Origin: Rhodobacter flavimaris | GTDB lineage: Bacteria > Pseudomonadota > Alphaproteobacteria > Rhodobacterales > Rhodobacteraceae | Length of the DNA stretch: 64,000 bases | NCBI RefSeq assembly: GCF_021378075.1 | Contig: NZ_JAJUOS010000015.1 | Location: forward strand, 1 to 64,000 | Direction: 5' to 3' | Shown here: piece by piece, positions 26,515-34,596 of the stretch | How the letters are laid out: every line of letters starts with the position of its first letter | Numbering within the stretch: the stretch's first letter is position 1 | Program-made: the position numbers and the translations under genes | Notes under the pieces: model-generated | The model's database searches: none | The model's input: only the letters and a program-made list of their open reading frames with translations | Told to the model about the DNA's origin: nothing

Positions 26515-27672
26515 TTGAACGCTGAGGGCATATATGATGCGGTCGTGATCGGCGCGGGCGTCGTGGGCGCCTCAAGCGCTTGGCACCTCGCGCAGGCTGG
26601 CCTCAGCGTGGCGCTTGTCGATGCAGAAGGGCCCGCCGCCGCCGCATCGGGTGCCTCCGATGGCGCGGTGTCTGTTGCCTCGAAAAAGCCCGGCCCGCTA
26701 GCGCGCCTCGCGACGGCATCTCTGCTTTACACGCGGGACCTGGCGCAGGGCGGGCCGCTGTCGAGCGCCTATCATCCGCGCCCCTCCTATATTTTCGGAA
26801 CCGGCAGCGCCGAGAGCGCCGCGATCGACGCGCTGATCGCCAAGCTTGCGCAACTGGGCACTGCTGTGCGCCTGCGTGCGGATGGCGACGCGACGTTGCT
26901 TCCCGGCGTCGGCACAGGGATCGACCGCGTCGTGGCGCTTGAGGGCGAGGGCCACATGCCCGGCTACGCCGCCGTGCAGGGCTACCTGCGCGAGCCGCGC
27001 ATCGACCGTTTCTGGCCCGCCCCGGTCACCGCGCTGGAGGAAAGCGGCAGCGAGGTGCGCATCGTGCTTGGCACGCAGACCCTGCGCGCCAAGCGGGTGA
27101 TCGCCGCGCTTGGCACCGCAACGCCGCGCCTTTTTCCGACACTGCCGGTCCTGCCGCGCGCGGGGCAGCTTTTCGTCACCGACCGCGGGCTTGCCGGGCA
27201 GTTGCCGGGCGCGCTGACGTCGGCGGCCTATCTGCTGGCCAAGACGACGGCGCCCTCGGTCCTGCCCAAGCCGCCGGTCGTGATCGACCCGCTGGCCACC
27301 GGGCAATATCTGATCGGCTCCACCCGTGAAGACCACGGTGACCCGACGCGCGTTGATTTCGAAACCCTGCGCGAGCTGATGCTGCGCGCGGTCGAGGCCT
27401 GGCCTGCACTGCGCGCGCGCCGCGTGATCCGGGCGTTTGCGGGGGTTCGCGCGGCCGTCAGCGACGGGTTGCCCATCGTCGGCTCCGCACCGGGCTATGA
27501 ACGCGTGCTGCTTGCCACGGGTTTCGAGGGCGACGGCATCTGTCTTTCCGCCGTGATCGGGCGTGAGGCCGCACGCATGACCGCGGGCCTTTCCCCCGAC
27601 GCGGCGCTGGCGGCCGATTTCGCCGCGCTGTCACCCGCGCGCTTCGCACAGGTGCAGGAGGGCGCAGCATGA
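26515..27672 (+). CDS. FAD-dependent amino acid/opine dehydrogenase, DadA/OoxB-like subunit
   Basis: The TTG at 26515 is preferred: GGAGG lies six bases upstream and the product (385 residues) then begins at the family start; the frame is open to 26452. An N-terminal dinucleotide motif DAVVIGAGVVGASSAWHLAQAG and DAAO-fold features place it with the catalytic subunit of heterotrimeric D-hydroxyproline dehydrogenases, opine oxidases (OoxB/NoxB) and HCN synthase HcnC. These oxidise a secondary or primary amine alpha to a carboxylate. Its stop overlaps the 2Fe-2S subunit start by 4 bases. Confidence 0.85.
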   Translation: MNAEGIYDAVVIGAGVVGASSAWHLAQAGLSVALVDAEGPAAAASGASDGAVSVASKKPGPLARLATASLLYTRDLAQGGPLSSAYHPRPSYIFGTGSAESAAIDALIAKLAQLGTAVRLRADGDATLLPGVGTGIDRVVALEGEGHMPGYAAVQGYLREPRIDRFWPAPVTALEESGSEVRIVLGTQTLRAKRVIAALGTATPRLFPTLPVLPRAGQLFVTDRGLAGQLPGALTSAAYLLAKTTAPSVLPKPPVVIDPLATGQYLIGSTREDHGDPTRVDFETLRELMLRAVEAWPALRARRVIRAFAGVRAAVSDGLPIVGSAPGYERVLLATGFEGDGICLSAVIGREAARMTAGLSPDAALAADFAALSPARFAQVQEGAA

Positions 27673-27929
27673 GCGGTGGCACGATTTTCTGGGGCTCCCG
27701 CGCCGTCCCATTCCTGACGGGCGAAAGCGTCGCCAGTGCGCTTGGTCGGGCGGGGGTTCGCAGCTTCGGCCTCGGCCCCACCGGAACCGCGCGCGCGGTG
27801 TTTTGCGGCATCGGCCAGTGTCAGAACTGCCTTGTTTCAATCGAGGGGCGCAGCGCCGAAGCCTGCCTGACGATCTGCCGCGATGGCCTGCATGTCCTGC
27901 CCGAAGCGGAGGGCCTGTCCGATGTTTAA
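27669..27929 (+). CDS. 2Fe-2S ferredoxin-like subunit of the amine dehydrogenase
   Basis: This 86-residue protein has a plant-type ferredoxin cysteine set C46-x4-C51-x2-C54-x11-C66 (FCGIGQCQNCLVSIEG...C). It matches the small gamma subunits of heterotrimeric hydroxyproline dehydrogenase and opine oxidase complexes, and relays electrons between the two flavin subunits. It overlaps both neighbours by 4 and 8 bases, so the three are made in equal amounts. Confidence 0.88.
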   Translation: MSGGTIFWGSRAVPFLTGESVASALGRAGVRSFGLGPTGTARAVFCGIGQCQNCLVSIEGRSAEACLTICRDGLHVLPEAEGLSDV

Positions 27930-29226
27930 CCCCGAAATCCTGATCGTTGGCGCGGGCCTTGCCGGCGTCGCCGCCGCGACCGAGCTGGCCCGTGCGGGCC
28001 ATCCCGTCCTGATCGTCGATCGCGCCGCACGCGCGGGCGGCGCGATTCATCGCCAGCCTCTGCCCGGGCAGGCCGGTGTTGCCACCGCCGCCGCGCGCTG
28101 GAATCGCCTGATCGCCGAGGCCGAGGCCCTGCCGATCCGGTGGGCTTTCGAGACGCGTTTCAACGGCGTCGATCATCAGGGCACCGCCCTTTTGACGGGC
28201 GCCGAGAACCGGATGCTGCGCCCCAAGGCCCTGATTCTAACCACCGGCGCGCGCGAGGCCGTGCGCCCCCGTCCTGGCTGGACATTGCCCGGCGTGACCA
28301 CCGCAGGCGCGGCACAGATCCAGCTCAAGACCATGGGCGCCGCGCCGCAGGGCCGCGTGGTGCTGGCGGGCTCTGGCCCCTTGCTCATCGCGCTAGGGGC
28401 GCAGATGACGCGGCTGAAAAACCCGCCAGTAGCCATCGTCGAGGCCGGGCGCCCCTTTGCCCATCCGCTGACCTCCCTGCGCCTGCCGCTTGGCTATCTG
28501 CGCGAGGCGGCCGGATATATGGCGACGCTTCTGGCGGCGCGCGTGCCGATCCTGACCGGCACCCGGCTTGCCGCGATCCGGGCCGAGGGCGAGACGCTTG
28601 TGAGCACCCTTACCGACGGGAACACCTCCCGCGAGATCGTGGCCGACATGGTCTGTCTGCATGATGGCATCCGCCGCAACGATATCGGCCTGACCGATTG
28701 CCCGGCCCTCTCCGTGCTGCGGCTTGGCGATTGCGCCGAGGCACTGGGCGCCCGCGCGGCGCTGGAGGCCGGCCGGGCGGGCGGGCGGGCAATGGCGCAA
28801 GCCCTGGCAACTGGCACCACCCCGACCGCGCCTAACAGCCCCCTGCTTGACCGCGAGCGCGCGGCGCAGGCCCGCCTTGCCCGGATCTACGCCCATGACG
28901 ATTTCGCCGCCCTTCACAGCCTGCCCAGCGACACCGTGATCTGCCGCTGCGAAGGCCGCACGCTTGATGACCTGCGCGCCCTCGGCCCCGCCCCCCGCAC
29001 GCGCGAGTTGCGCCTTCTGGGCCGCTTCGGAATGGGCCCATGCCAGGGCCGTTTCTGCGGCGAATGGGTGGCTCGTGCGATCTCGGACACCCCTCAGGCC
29101 CCCGTCCCGGCGCATCCGCTCGGGGAGCCGCGCTGGCCCGCCGCACCGATTGCCGTGGCCGACCTGCATGCCGCTGCGCCCGATACCGGCGCGGCCCCTC
29201 CCCATCCTCACGGAGTTCACGAATGA
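27922..29226 (+). CDS. NAD(P)/FAD-dependent oxidoreductase with C-terminal cysteine cluster (OoxA/HcnB-like subunit)
   Basis: This 434-residue pyridine nucleotide-disulfide-type flavoprotein has the FAD motif ILIVGAGLAGVAAATELARAG at residues 6-26 and an internal glycine motif (VVLAGSGPLLIALG). A C-terminal BFD-like cysteine set, VICRCEGRTL...GMGPCQGRFCG, suits a second iron-sulfur cluster. It is the alpha subunit of the heterotrimer, passing electrons onward. It overlaps the aldehyde dehydrogenase start by 4 bases. Confidence 0.87.
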   Translation: MFNPEILIVGAGLAGVAAATELARAGHPVLIVDRAARAGGAIHRQPLPGQAGVATAAARWNRLIAEAEALPIRWAFETRFNGVDHQGTALLTGAENRMLRPKALILTTGAREAVRPRPGWTLPGVTTAGAAQIQLKTMGAAPQGRVVLAGSGPLLIALGAQMTRLKNPPVAIVEAGRPFAHPLTSLRLPLGYLREAAGYMATLLAARVPILTGTRLAAIRAEGETLVSTLTDGNTSREIVADMVCLHDGIRRNDIGLTDCPALSVLRLGDCAEALGARAALEAGRAGGRAMAQALATGTTPTAPNSPLLDRERAAQARLARIYAHDDFAALHSLPSDTVICRCEGRTLDDLRALGPAPRTRELRLLGRFGMGPCQGRFCGEWVARAISDTPQAPVPAHPLGEPRWPAAPIAVADLHAAAPDTGAAPPHPHGVHE

Positions 29227-30620
29227 CCCAAGTCTCCCCCCTGATCGCGCGAGCCGCGGCTGAATTCGAGGTGCGCAACCCGTTCTCGGGCGCATTGGTC
29301 GGCAAACTGCCCGAAACGCCCGAGCCCGAGATCCTCGCCACCGTCCTGCGCGCACGCCGCGCGGCGGCCGCCTTCCGCAACTCGACCCCGCATGAGCGGC
29401 GCGTGCTGCTGGAGCGTCTCGCCGCGCTGGTCGAGAATGAACGCGAACCGCTGGCGCAGATCATCTGCGGCGAGATGGGCAAGACCATCGCCGAGGCGCG
29501 CAACGAGGCCCGCCGCGCCGTCAACACCCTGCGCCTGTCGGGCGAGGCCGTGGCCTTCCTTGATGGCGAGGTTCTTTCCTGCGCGGTGCTTGAGGGCGGT
29601 GTGAACCGGCAAGCGGTGATCAGCTATGTGCCGACCGGCGTCGTAGCTGCGATCACCCCGTTCAACTACCCGCTCAACCTGCTGTGCCACAAGCTTGGCC
29701 CCGCGATCGCGGCGGGCAATGCCGTGGTGGTGAAACCCTCGCCGAAAGCGCCCTTCGCGGCGCAGCGGCTGGTCGAGATGACCGAGGCTGCGGGCTTTCC
29801 GCGCGACCTCGTGCAGATCGTGCATGGCGGGGCGGCGGCAGCAACCGCGCTTGCCCGCGCGCCGATTGATCTTCTCTCCTTCACCGGCGGACCGAATGCG
29901 GGGCTGGCGCTCAAGCGCGCCTCGGGCCTTGTGCGCTGCCTGATGGAACTGGGCGGCAACGACCCGCTCTTCGTCATGCCCGATGCCGACCTTGCTGCCG
30001 CCGCCGAAACCGCCATTGGGCATCGCTACGAGATCGCCGGGCAAAGCTGCGCCGCGGTCAAGAAGCTTTATGTTCATCACGCCATCCGCGCCGAGTTCAC
30101 CGAGACCCTGCTTGAGCGCGTTTCGCGGCATCGTTGGGGCGATCCGGCCGCCGACGAAACCCAGATGGGCCCGGTGATCGACGCCCCTGCCGCCGCCGAG
30201 ATCATGGCCCGCCTGTCCGAGGCCACCCAGCTTGGCGCCCGCATCCTTGTCGGCGGCCAGCGCGAGGGGAACCTGATCGCGCCGACGGTGGTCGAGGATG
30301 TCCCCCTCGACGCACGCCTGATCGCCGAAGAGACCTTTGGCCCCGTTCTCGCGATCCGCCCGTTCGAGCAGCTTGAAACCGCCATGGCTGAGGTGAACGC
30401 CTCCGACTACGGCCTCCAGGCCGGGATCTTTACCAATGACCACGCCGCGATCCGGATGCTGTCGCGCGGGCTTCAGGTCGGCGGTGTGATGGTCAATGAA
30501 GGCCCCGACTTCCGGGCCGAGCATGTGCCGTTTGGCGGCATCAAACGCTCGGGCCTCGGGCGCGAGGGGGTACGAATCGCGCTGCGCGAGATGTCCGAGA
30601 CGCGCGTGGTGATCGACTGA
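29223..30620 (+). CDS. Aldehyde dehydrogenase (NAD(P)+-dependent)
   Basis: This 465-residue ALDH-superfamily enzyme has the catalytic pair E242 (LMELGGNDP) and C276 (AGQSCAAVKK), and the cofactor motifs PFNYPLNLLCHK and KPSPKAP. The C-terminal HVPFGGIKRSGLGREG is typical of lactaldehyde, phosphonoacetaldehyde and semialdehyde dehydrogenases. Coupled between the dehydrogenase trimer and the DapB paralogue, it should oxidise the semialdehyde produced after the oxidative step. Confidence 0.9.
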   Translation: MTQVSPLIARAAAEFEVRNPFSGALVGKLPETPEPEILATVLRARRAAAAFRNSTPHERRVLLERLAALVENEREPLAQIICGEMGKTIAEARNEARRAVNTLRLSGEAVAFLDGEVLSCAVLEGGVNRQAVISYVPTGVVAAITPFNYPLNLLCHKLGPAIAAGNAVVVKPSPKAPFAAQRLVEMTEAAGFPRDLVQIVHGGAAAATALARAPIDLLSFTGGPNAGLALKRASGLVRCLMELGGNDPLFVMPDADLAAAAETAIGHRYEIAGQSCAAVKKLYVHHAIRAEFTETLLERVSRHRWGDPAADETQMGPVIDAPAAAEIMARLSEATQLGARILVGGQREGNLIAPTVVEDVPLDARLIAEETFGPVLAIRPFEQLETAMAEVNASDYGLQAGIFTNDHAAIRMLSRGLQVGGVMVNEGPDFRAEHVPFGGIKRSGLGREGVRIALREMSETRVVID

Positions 30621-31276
30621 TGCGCATCGTCGTTCACGGGGCAAACGGCAAGGTCGGGCAAGAGCTTCTGGCCCAGATCGACGAGGCGCCGGACATTGCG
30701 CTTGGCGAGGCAATTGGCGGGCGGTCCGATCTGCCGAGTGCGCGCTTCGCGGGCGATCTGGTCGTCGATTTCTCGGCCCCCACTGGGACACTCGCCCTGC
30801 TGGAAAGCCTGCGCGGTACCGAACTGCCGCTGGTGATCGGCACGACCGGCTTCGATGACAGCGTGCGCGCCCAGATCGAAGCTGAAGCGCAGCGCCGCCC
30901 GATCCTGATTGCCGCGAATTTCACCCTTGGGTTCGAGCCCTTCCGGCACGCCGCGATCCAGCTGGCGCGGGCCCTGCCCCAAGCGCGGATCATCGTGGGT
31001 GAGGTCTACAAGGCCGACAAGAAACCTGCCGCCTCGGGGACGACGCAACAACTCGTGGCCGACCTGTCCACCCCCGGCCACACCCCGGACACCGAGATCG
31101 GCCGTGTGGGCGACACACCCGGCATCAATACGGTCACGCTCGATCTCGGCGTGTGCCGGATCGACCTGACGATGACCGTGCGCTCGCGCGCGGCCTATGC
31201 GGCGGGGGCGCTGGCCGCTGCGCGTTGGCTGCACGGGCGGCCGCCGGGCCTTTATTCCAATTCCGACATGTTCTGA
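30620..31276 (+). CDS. Short DapB-like dihydrodipicolinate reductase paralogue
   Basis: This 218-residue protein is shorter than housekeeping DapB (about 270). It keeps the N-terminal nucleotide-binding motif RIVVHGANGKVGQ, VIGTTGF, and the C-terminal SRAAYAAGALAAARWL block. The catalytic region normally reading HHRxKxDxPSGTA is replaced by EVYKADKKPAASGTTQQ, so the two conserved histidines are missing while a lysine and the SGT loop remain. A changed substrate is likely. It shares one base with the ALDH stop and lies 9 bases before the DapA paralogue. Confidence 0.8.
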   Translation: MRIVVHGANGKVGQELLAQIDEAPDIALGEAIGGRSDLPSARFAGDLVVDFSAPTGTLALLESLRGTELPLVIGTTGFDDSVRAQIEAEAQRRPILIAANFTLGFEPFRHAAIQLARALPQARIIVGEVYKADKKPAASGTTQQLVADLSTPGHTPDTEIGRVGDTPGINTVTLDLGVCRIDLTMTVRSRAAYAAGALAAARWLHGRPPGLYSNSDMF

Positions 31277-31285
31277 GAGAGAGCC

Positions 31286-32176
31286 ATGACCAACCAGACC
31301 CGCTTCGATGGCGTGTTTACCGCGCTTGTCACCCCGTTCAAGACCGATGGCACGATCGACTGGGCGGCCTATGACCGGCTCCTCGACCGTCAGCTTGAGG
31401 CAGGCATTCGCGGCCTTGTGCCGGTGGGCACGACCGGCGAGGCCGCGACCCTGACGCCCGAGGAACAGCTGACCCTGATCGCCCACACCGTCAAACGCGC
31501 AAAGGGGCTTGCCTATGTGCTTGCGGGTACCGGCACGAATGTCACCAGCAGTTCCGTCGCCGCCAGCCGCCGCGCCGAGGATGCGGGGGCCGATGGCGTG
31601 CTGCTGATCACGCCCTATTACAACAAGCCCTCGCAAGAGGGGTTGATCGCGCATTTCTCAGCCGTGGCGGATGCGGTCGGCTGTGACATCATGCTGTATT
31701 CGGTGCCGGGTCGCGCAGGCGTCTCGATCACCTCGCAGACGGCTGCCGCGCTTGCGCAAGCCAAATCGAACATCGTCGCGATCAAGGAAGCCGGAGGCGA
31801 TCCGGCGCGCGTGACGGCGTTGCGCGCATCGGCGGGGCCCGGCTTCGTTGTGCATTGTGGCGATGACGGTCTGGCACTGCCTTTCTATGCGCTTGGTGCG
31901 CGCGGGCTGACCTCGGTCCTGTCGAACTGGCGCCCGGCGGAATGCGTCGCGCTCTATCGTGCCTGGTCCGAGGGCCGCCTTGAAGACGCCCTGAGCCTGC
32001 ACGAACAGCTGGTGCCGCTGGCCGAGGCGATGTTCATCGAATCGAGCCCCGCACCCGTGAAGCACATGCTTGCCCAGGAAGGCATGATGGAAGAGATCCT
32101 GCGCCTTCCGCTGGTCCCCGTCTCGGCCCAAGGCGCCACAACGCTCGGGCGGCTAAGCGCCAATGCGGTGCGCTGA
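31286..32176 (+). CDS. Dihydrodipicolinate synthase family protein (DapA paralogue)
   Basis: This 296-residue class I aldolase-type lyase has GTTGEAATLTPEEQ (carboxylate-binding TT), TPYYNKPSQEGL with the catalytic tyrosine, and the Schiff-base lysine in NIVAIKEAGGD. The motif SSPAPVK near the end parallels NPIPVK of true DapA. It resembles genuine synthases more than hydroxyproline deaminases. Position at the end of a catabolic operon argues for a paralogue working on a keto-acid intermediate, possibly as an aldolase or deaminase-dehydratase. Confidence 0.85.
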   Translation: MTNQTRFDGVFTALVTPFKTDGTIDWAAYDRLLDRQLEAGIRGLVPVGTTGEAATLTPEEQLTLIAHTVKRAKGLAYVLAGTGTNVTSSSVAASRRAEDAGADGVLLITPYYNKPSQEGLIAHFSAVADAVGCDIMLYSVPGRAGVSITSQTAAALAQAKSNIVAIKEAGGDPARVTALRASAGPGFVVHCGDDGLALPFYALGARGLTSVLSNWRPAECVALYRAWSEGRLEDALSLHEQLVPLAEAMFIESSPAPVKHMLAQEGMMEEILRLPLVPVSAQGATTLGRLSANAVR

Positions 32177-32189
32177 GCCCCGTCACTAC

Positions 32190-32219
32190 GGATAACTGCG
32201 CCCCTCGGGGCAGTTATCC
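32190..32219 (+). terminator. Strong hairpin at end of catabolic operon
   Basis: GGATAACTG and CAGTTATCC pair over 9 bp, continued after a 2-nt bulge by CCCC/GGGG around a TC loop. It begins 13 bases after the DapA-paralogue stop. No U-tract follows, as is common in high-GC genomes. Confidence 0.6.
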
Positions 32220-32303
32220 AGAGAGGCACGTTGAACCTTCCCGGGTTGTGTTCTACGCATCGCGTTCAGTACGCGTCTGAACATTTGCCGGAGGGCCGCG
32301 CGA

Positions 32304-33455
32304 TTGGATATCCGCTTTGACGCCGCTCCGGCCTTGCTCGGAGATGAAACGGGCCGCCCCCCCGCGGCCCTTTTCACGCGCCCGAACGCGATCATCGAAG
32401 CCTACGAGCTATCGCAAGTCGATGCGGCGCTGACCGCGCTCGACCGGGCGCTGGCGGACGGCCACTGGCTTGCCGGTTACGCCAGCTACGAACTTGGCTA
32501 CGCGCTTGAGCCCCGCCTGAACCCATTGCTGCCCGGCGGGCGGGCTTTGCCGCTTCTGCGTTTCGGCGTCTATGACGGCCCGCAAGAGGCCCCGCCCCTT
32601 CCCCGCGCGACGCACGAGATCTCGGCGCTGCAACCGCGCTGGACGGCAGACGATTACGCGCAGGCGTTTGAGCGCCTGCACGCCTATATCGGCGCGGGCG
32701 ATGTATATCAGGCGAACCTGACCTTCCCGCTCGACTGCGATGTCTCGGGTGATCCTGCGGCGCTCTATGCGGCGCTTTCCGAAGGCCATCCGGTGGGGCA
32801 CGGCGCGCTGGTGTTGCAAGACGATGGCCTGCCCGCGTTGCTCAGCCGCTCACCCGAGTTGTTCTTCCGCACGCAAGCCGATGGCGCGATTGTCACGCGG
32901 CCGATGAAGGGCACGATCCAGCGCGGCCAGACCGCCGCCGAGGATGAGGCGAACCGGAACTGGCTGCAAAACGACTCCAAGAACCGGGCCGAGAACCTGA
33001 TGATCGTCGATCTGCTGCGCAACGACCTGAGCCGGATCGCGCAGCTTGGCTCGGTGCGGGTTCCCGCGCTTTACCAGATCGAGACCTACGCGACCGTCCA
33101 CCAGATGACGAGCACGGTCGAGGCCCGGCTGCACCCTGACGTCGGCCTGTCCGGCATCTTTCGCGCGCTGTTCCCCTGCGGGTCGATCACCGGCGCCCCG
33201 AAACTGCGCGCGATGGAGATCCTGCACGAGCTGGAGCCCTTCCCGCGCGACGCCTATTGCGGCACGATCGGCTGGGCCGCCCCGGACGGGCGGGCGGAAT
33301 TCAACGTCGCGATCCGCACGCTGATGGTGCAGGACGGGCGCGGCGTTCTCAATGTGGGCGGGGGCGTCGTGTGGGACAGCACCGCCACCGCGGAATACCA
33401 GGAGGCACTGTGGAAAAGCCGTTTCGCGCAGCTATCCCCGCCGGCACGCGGCTGA
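32304..33455 (+). CDS. pabB: Aminodeoxychorismate synthase component I
   Basis: Using TTG 32304 (GGAGG site upstream), the 383-residue chorismate-utilising enzyme shows SRSPELFFR, PMKGT with the PabB-type active lysine K202, ENLMIVDLLRNDLSRI and CGSITGAPK. With a glutaminase (PabA, not in the window) it converts chorismate and ammonia to aminodeoxychorismate for folate synthesis. It is short of the N-terminal lobe of anthranilate synthases, as usual for this type. pabC overlaps its 3' end. Confidence 0.9.
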   Translation: MDIRFDAAPALLGDETGRPPAALFTRPNAIIEAYELSQVDAALTALDRALADGHWLAGYASYELGYALEPRLNPLLPGGRALPLLRFGVYDGPQEAPPLPRATHEISALQPRWTADDYAQAFERLHAYIGAGDVYQANLTFPLDCDVSGDPAALYAALSEGHPVGHGALVLQDDGLPALLSRSPELFFRTQADGAIVTRPMKGTIQRGQTAAEDEANRNWLQNDSKNRAENLMIVDLLRNDLSRIAQLGSVRVPALYQIETYATVHQMTSTVEARLHPDVGLSGIFRALFPCGSITGAPKLRAMEILHELEPFPRDAYCGTIGWAAPDGRAEFNVAIRTLMVQDGRGVLNVGGGVVWDSTATAEYQEALWKSRFAQLSPPARG

Positions 33456-34066
33456 TCGAGACCTTCGGCTGGTGGCCGGGCGAAGGCGCGCGGCGCTGGC
33501 CGCTGCATCGTGCGAGGCTGCTGCGCAGCGCGGCCAGCCTTGGGTTTCCCTGTGACATCGCCGAACTTGAACGCGCCATTGCGGGCATCGGCCCGTCCGA
33601 TGCGCCGCTGCGGTGCCGCCTGACCCTCGACGCTGACGGACAGGTCGAATGCACGACCGCGCACTTCGATCCGAACCCCGGCGTCTGGCAAATCGCACTC
33701 GCCCCCGAGAGGGTCTCGTCTTCCGACCCTTGGCTTGGCGTCAAGACGACGCAGCGCGCGCTTTACGACCGCGCACGCGCCGCCCTGTCCGCAGGTATCG
33801 ACGAGCTTTTGTTCTGCAATGAGCGCGGAGAGCTTTGCGAAGGCACCATCACCTCGATCTTCGTGATCGACCAGGACGGGCGCAAGCTGACCCCGGCACT
33901 GTCATGCGGCTTGCTGCCCGGCGTTCTGCGCGAACAGATGCTGACGGAAGGCTGGAGCGAAGCCATCCTGACACCCGAAGACCTGCGGCGCGCGAAAGAG
34001 GTTTTCGTGGGCAACAGCTTCCGCGGTCTGATCCGGGCGCATTGGCAACCCGGCGCGGCGGATTGA
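33410..34066 (+). CDS. pabC: Aminodeoxychorismate lyase-like class IV aminotransferase
   Basis: The GTG at 33410, with GGAGG four bases upstream, lies 46 bases inside pabB in another frame and gives 218 residues. The PLP lysine is in WLGVKTTQRALYDRA, and the class IV block LLFCNERGELCEGTITSIFV and FVGNSFRGL follow. It releases pyruvate from aminodeoxychorismate to give p-aminobenzoate. It is shorter than E. coli PabC (269 aa) and matches the domain that is fused to PabB in other bacteria. Overlap ensures coupled translation. Confidence 0.85.
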   Translation: MEKPFRAAIPAGTRLIETFGWWPGEGARRWPLHRARLLRSAASLGFPCDIAELERAIAGIGPSDAPLRCRLTLDADGQVECTTAHFDPNPGVWQIALAPERVSSSDPWLGVKTTQRALYDRARAALSAGIDELLFCNERGELCEGTITSIFVIDQDGRKLTPALSCGLLPGVLREQMLTEGWSEAILTPEDLRRAKEVFVGNSFRGLIRAHWQPGAAD

Positions 34067-34596
34067 TCCGCCCATCTCGGGGCGAATGCAGCATCGGCCT
34101 GCGCACTTCTGAGCTGGCGTAAACCTGTTTGCTCTGAGCGAGGTCACAATGGCAAAGCCAATGCGCGCTGGTCTGCCAGCGGTTCAACCTTGTGCTGCGC
34201 ATGGACGTGGCCTCTGGGCCATCGCTCGACCCTAGCGACGCTGTTCGATTTGTGGTCCGAAAAGGACATCCGCCGCGCGCGCCCGAACCTCGACCGGCTC
34301 GGGAATTCGGAGCCGACGCTCAAGCGCATCCAGACCGTTTTTGCGGGACATCGCCCCGCGACGATTGCGTCGGTGTCACGGACCCGTCACAGTTCCATAG
34401 CAATAGGGAAACCAGAAAACTGGAGTGACACGAATGAGACAATGGATGGGCGGAGTGCGCCGGACCCGGCTGGCAGCGCGGCACGGCGCTGCATAAGTAG
34501 CCTAGACGTTCCGTCCCTGGACTTCCGGAACCTGATTTTGCAGAAGGCGGCCAATAACGCGGCCACCATTGTTTCATTAAGAATTCAATCTGACGT
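34067..34596. other. Gap between pabC and the SulP gene
   Basis: The only recognisable content is the phnC remnant at 34147-34337. The following 260 bases (34338-34596) contain short open frames without family features or good starts. No promoter or terminator is clear. Confidence 0.5.
34147..34337 (+). pseudogene. Degenerate phnC fragment
   Basis: This stretch is nearly collinear at the DNA level with the intact phnC at 48.6-49.4 kb. Shared blocks include CAATGGCAAAGCCAATGCGC, CGCATGGACGTGGCCTC, TGGGCCATCGCTCGACC and GACGCTCAAGCGCATCCAGA. Relative to phnC, 20 bases are missing after GTGGCCTC and about 145 bases are missing before GACGCTCAAG, and many substitutions have accumulated. No usable ATPase frame remains. 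It is in the same orientation as intact phnC, 14.5 kb away, so it is a remnant of a duplication or of a recombination event. Confidence 0.85.

Noticed and set aside
32190-32219. Riboswitch or attenuator upstream of pabB
   Set aside because: The structure is a simple terminator-like hairpin placed directly after the previous operon; no conserved riboswitch core is visible.
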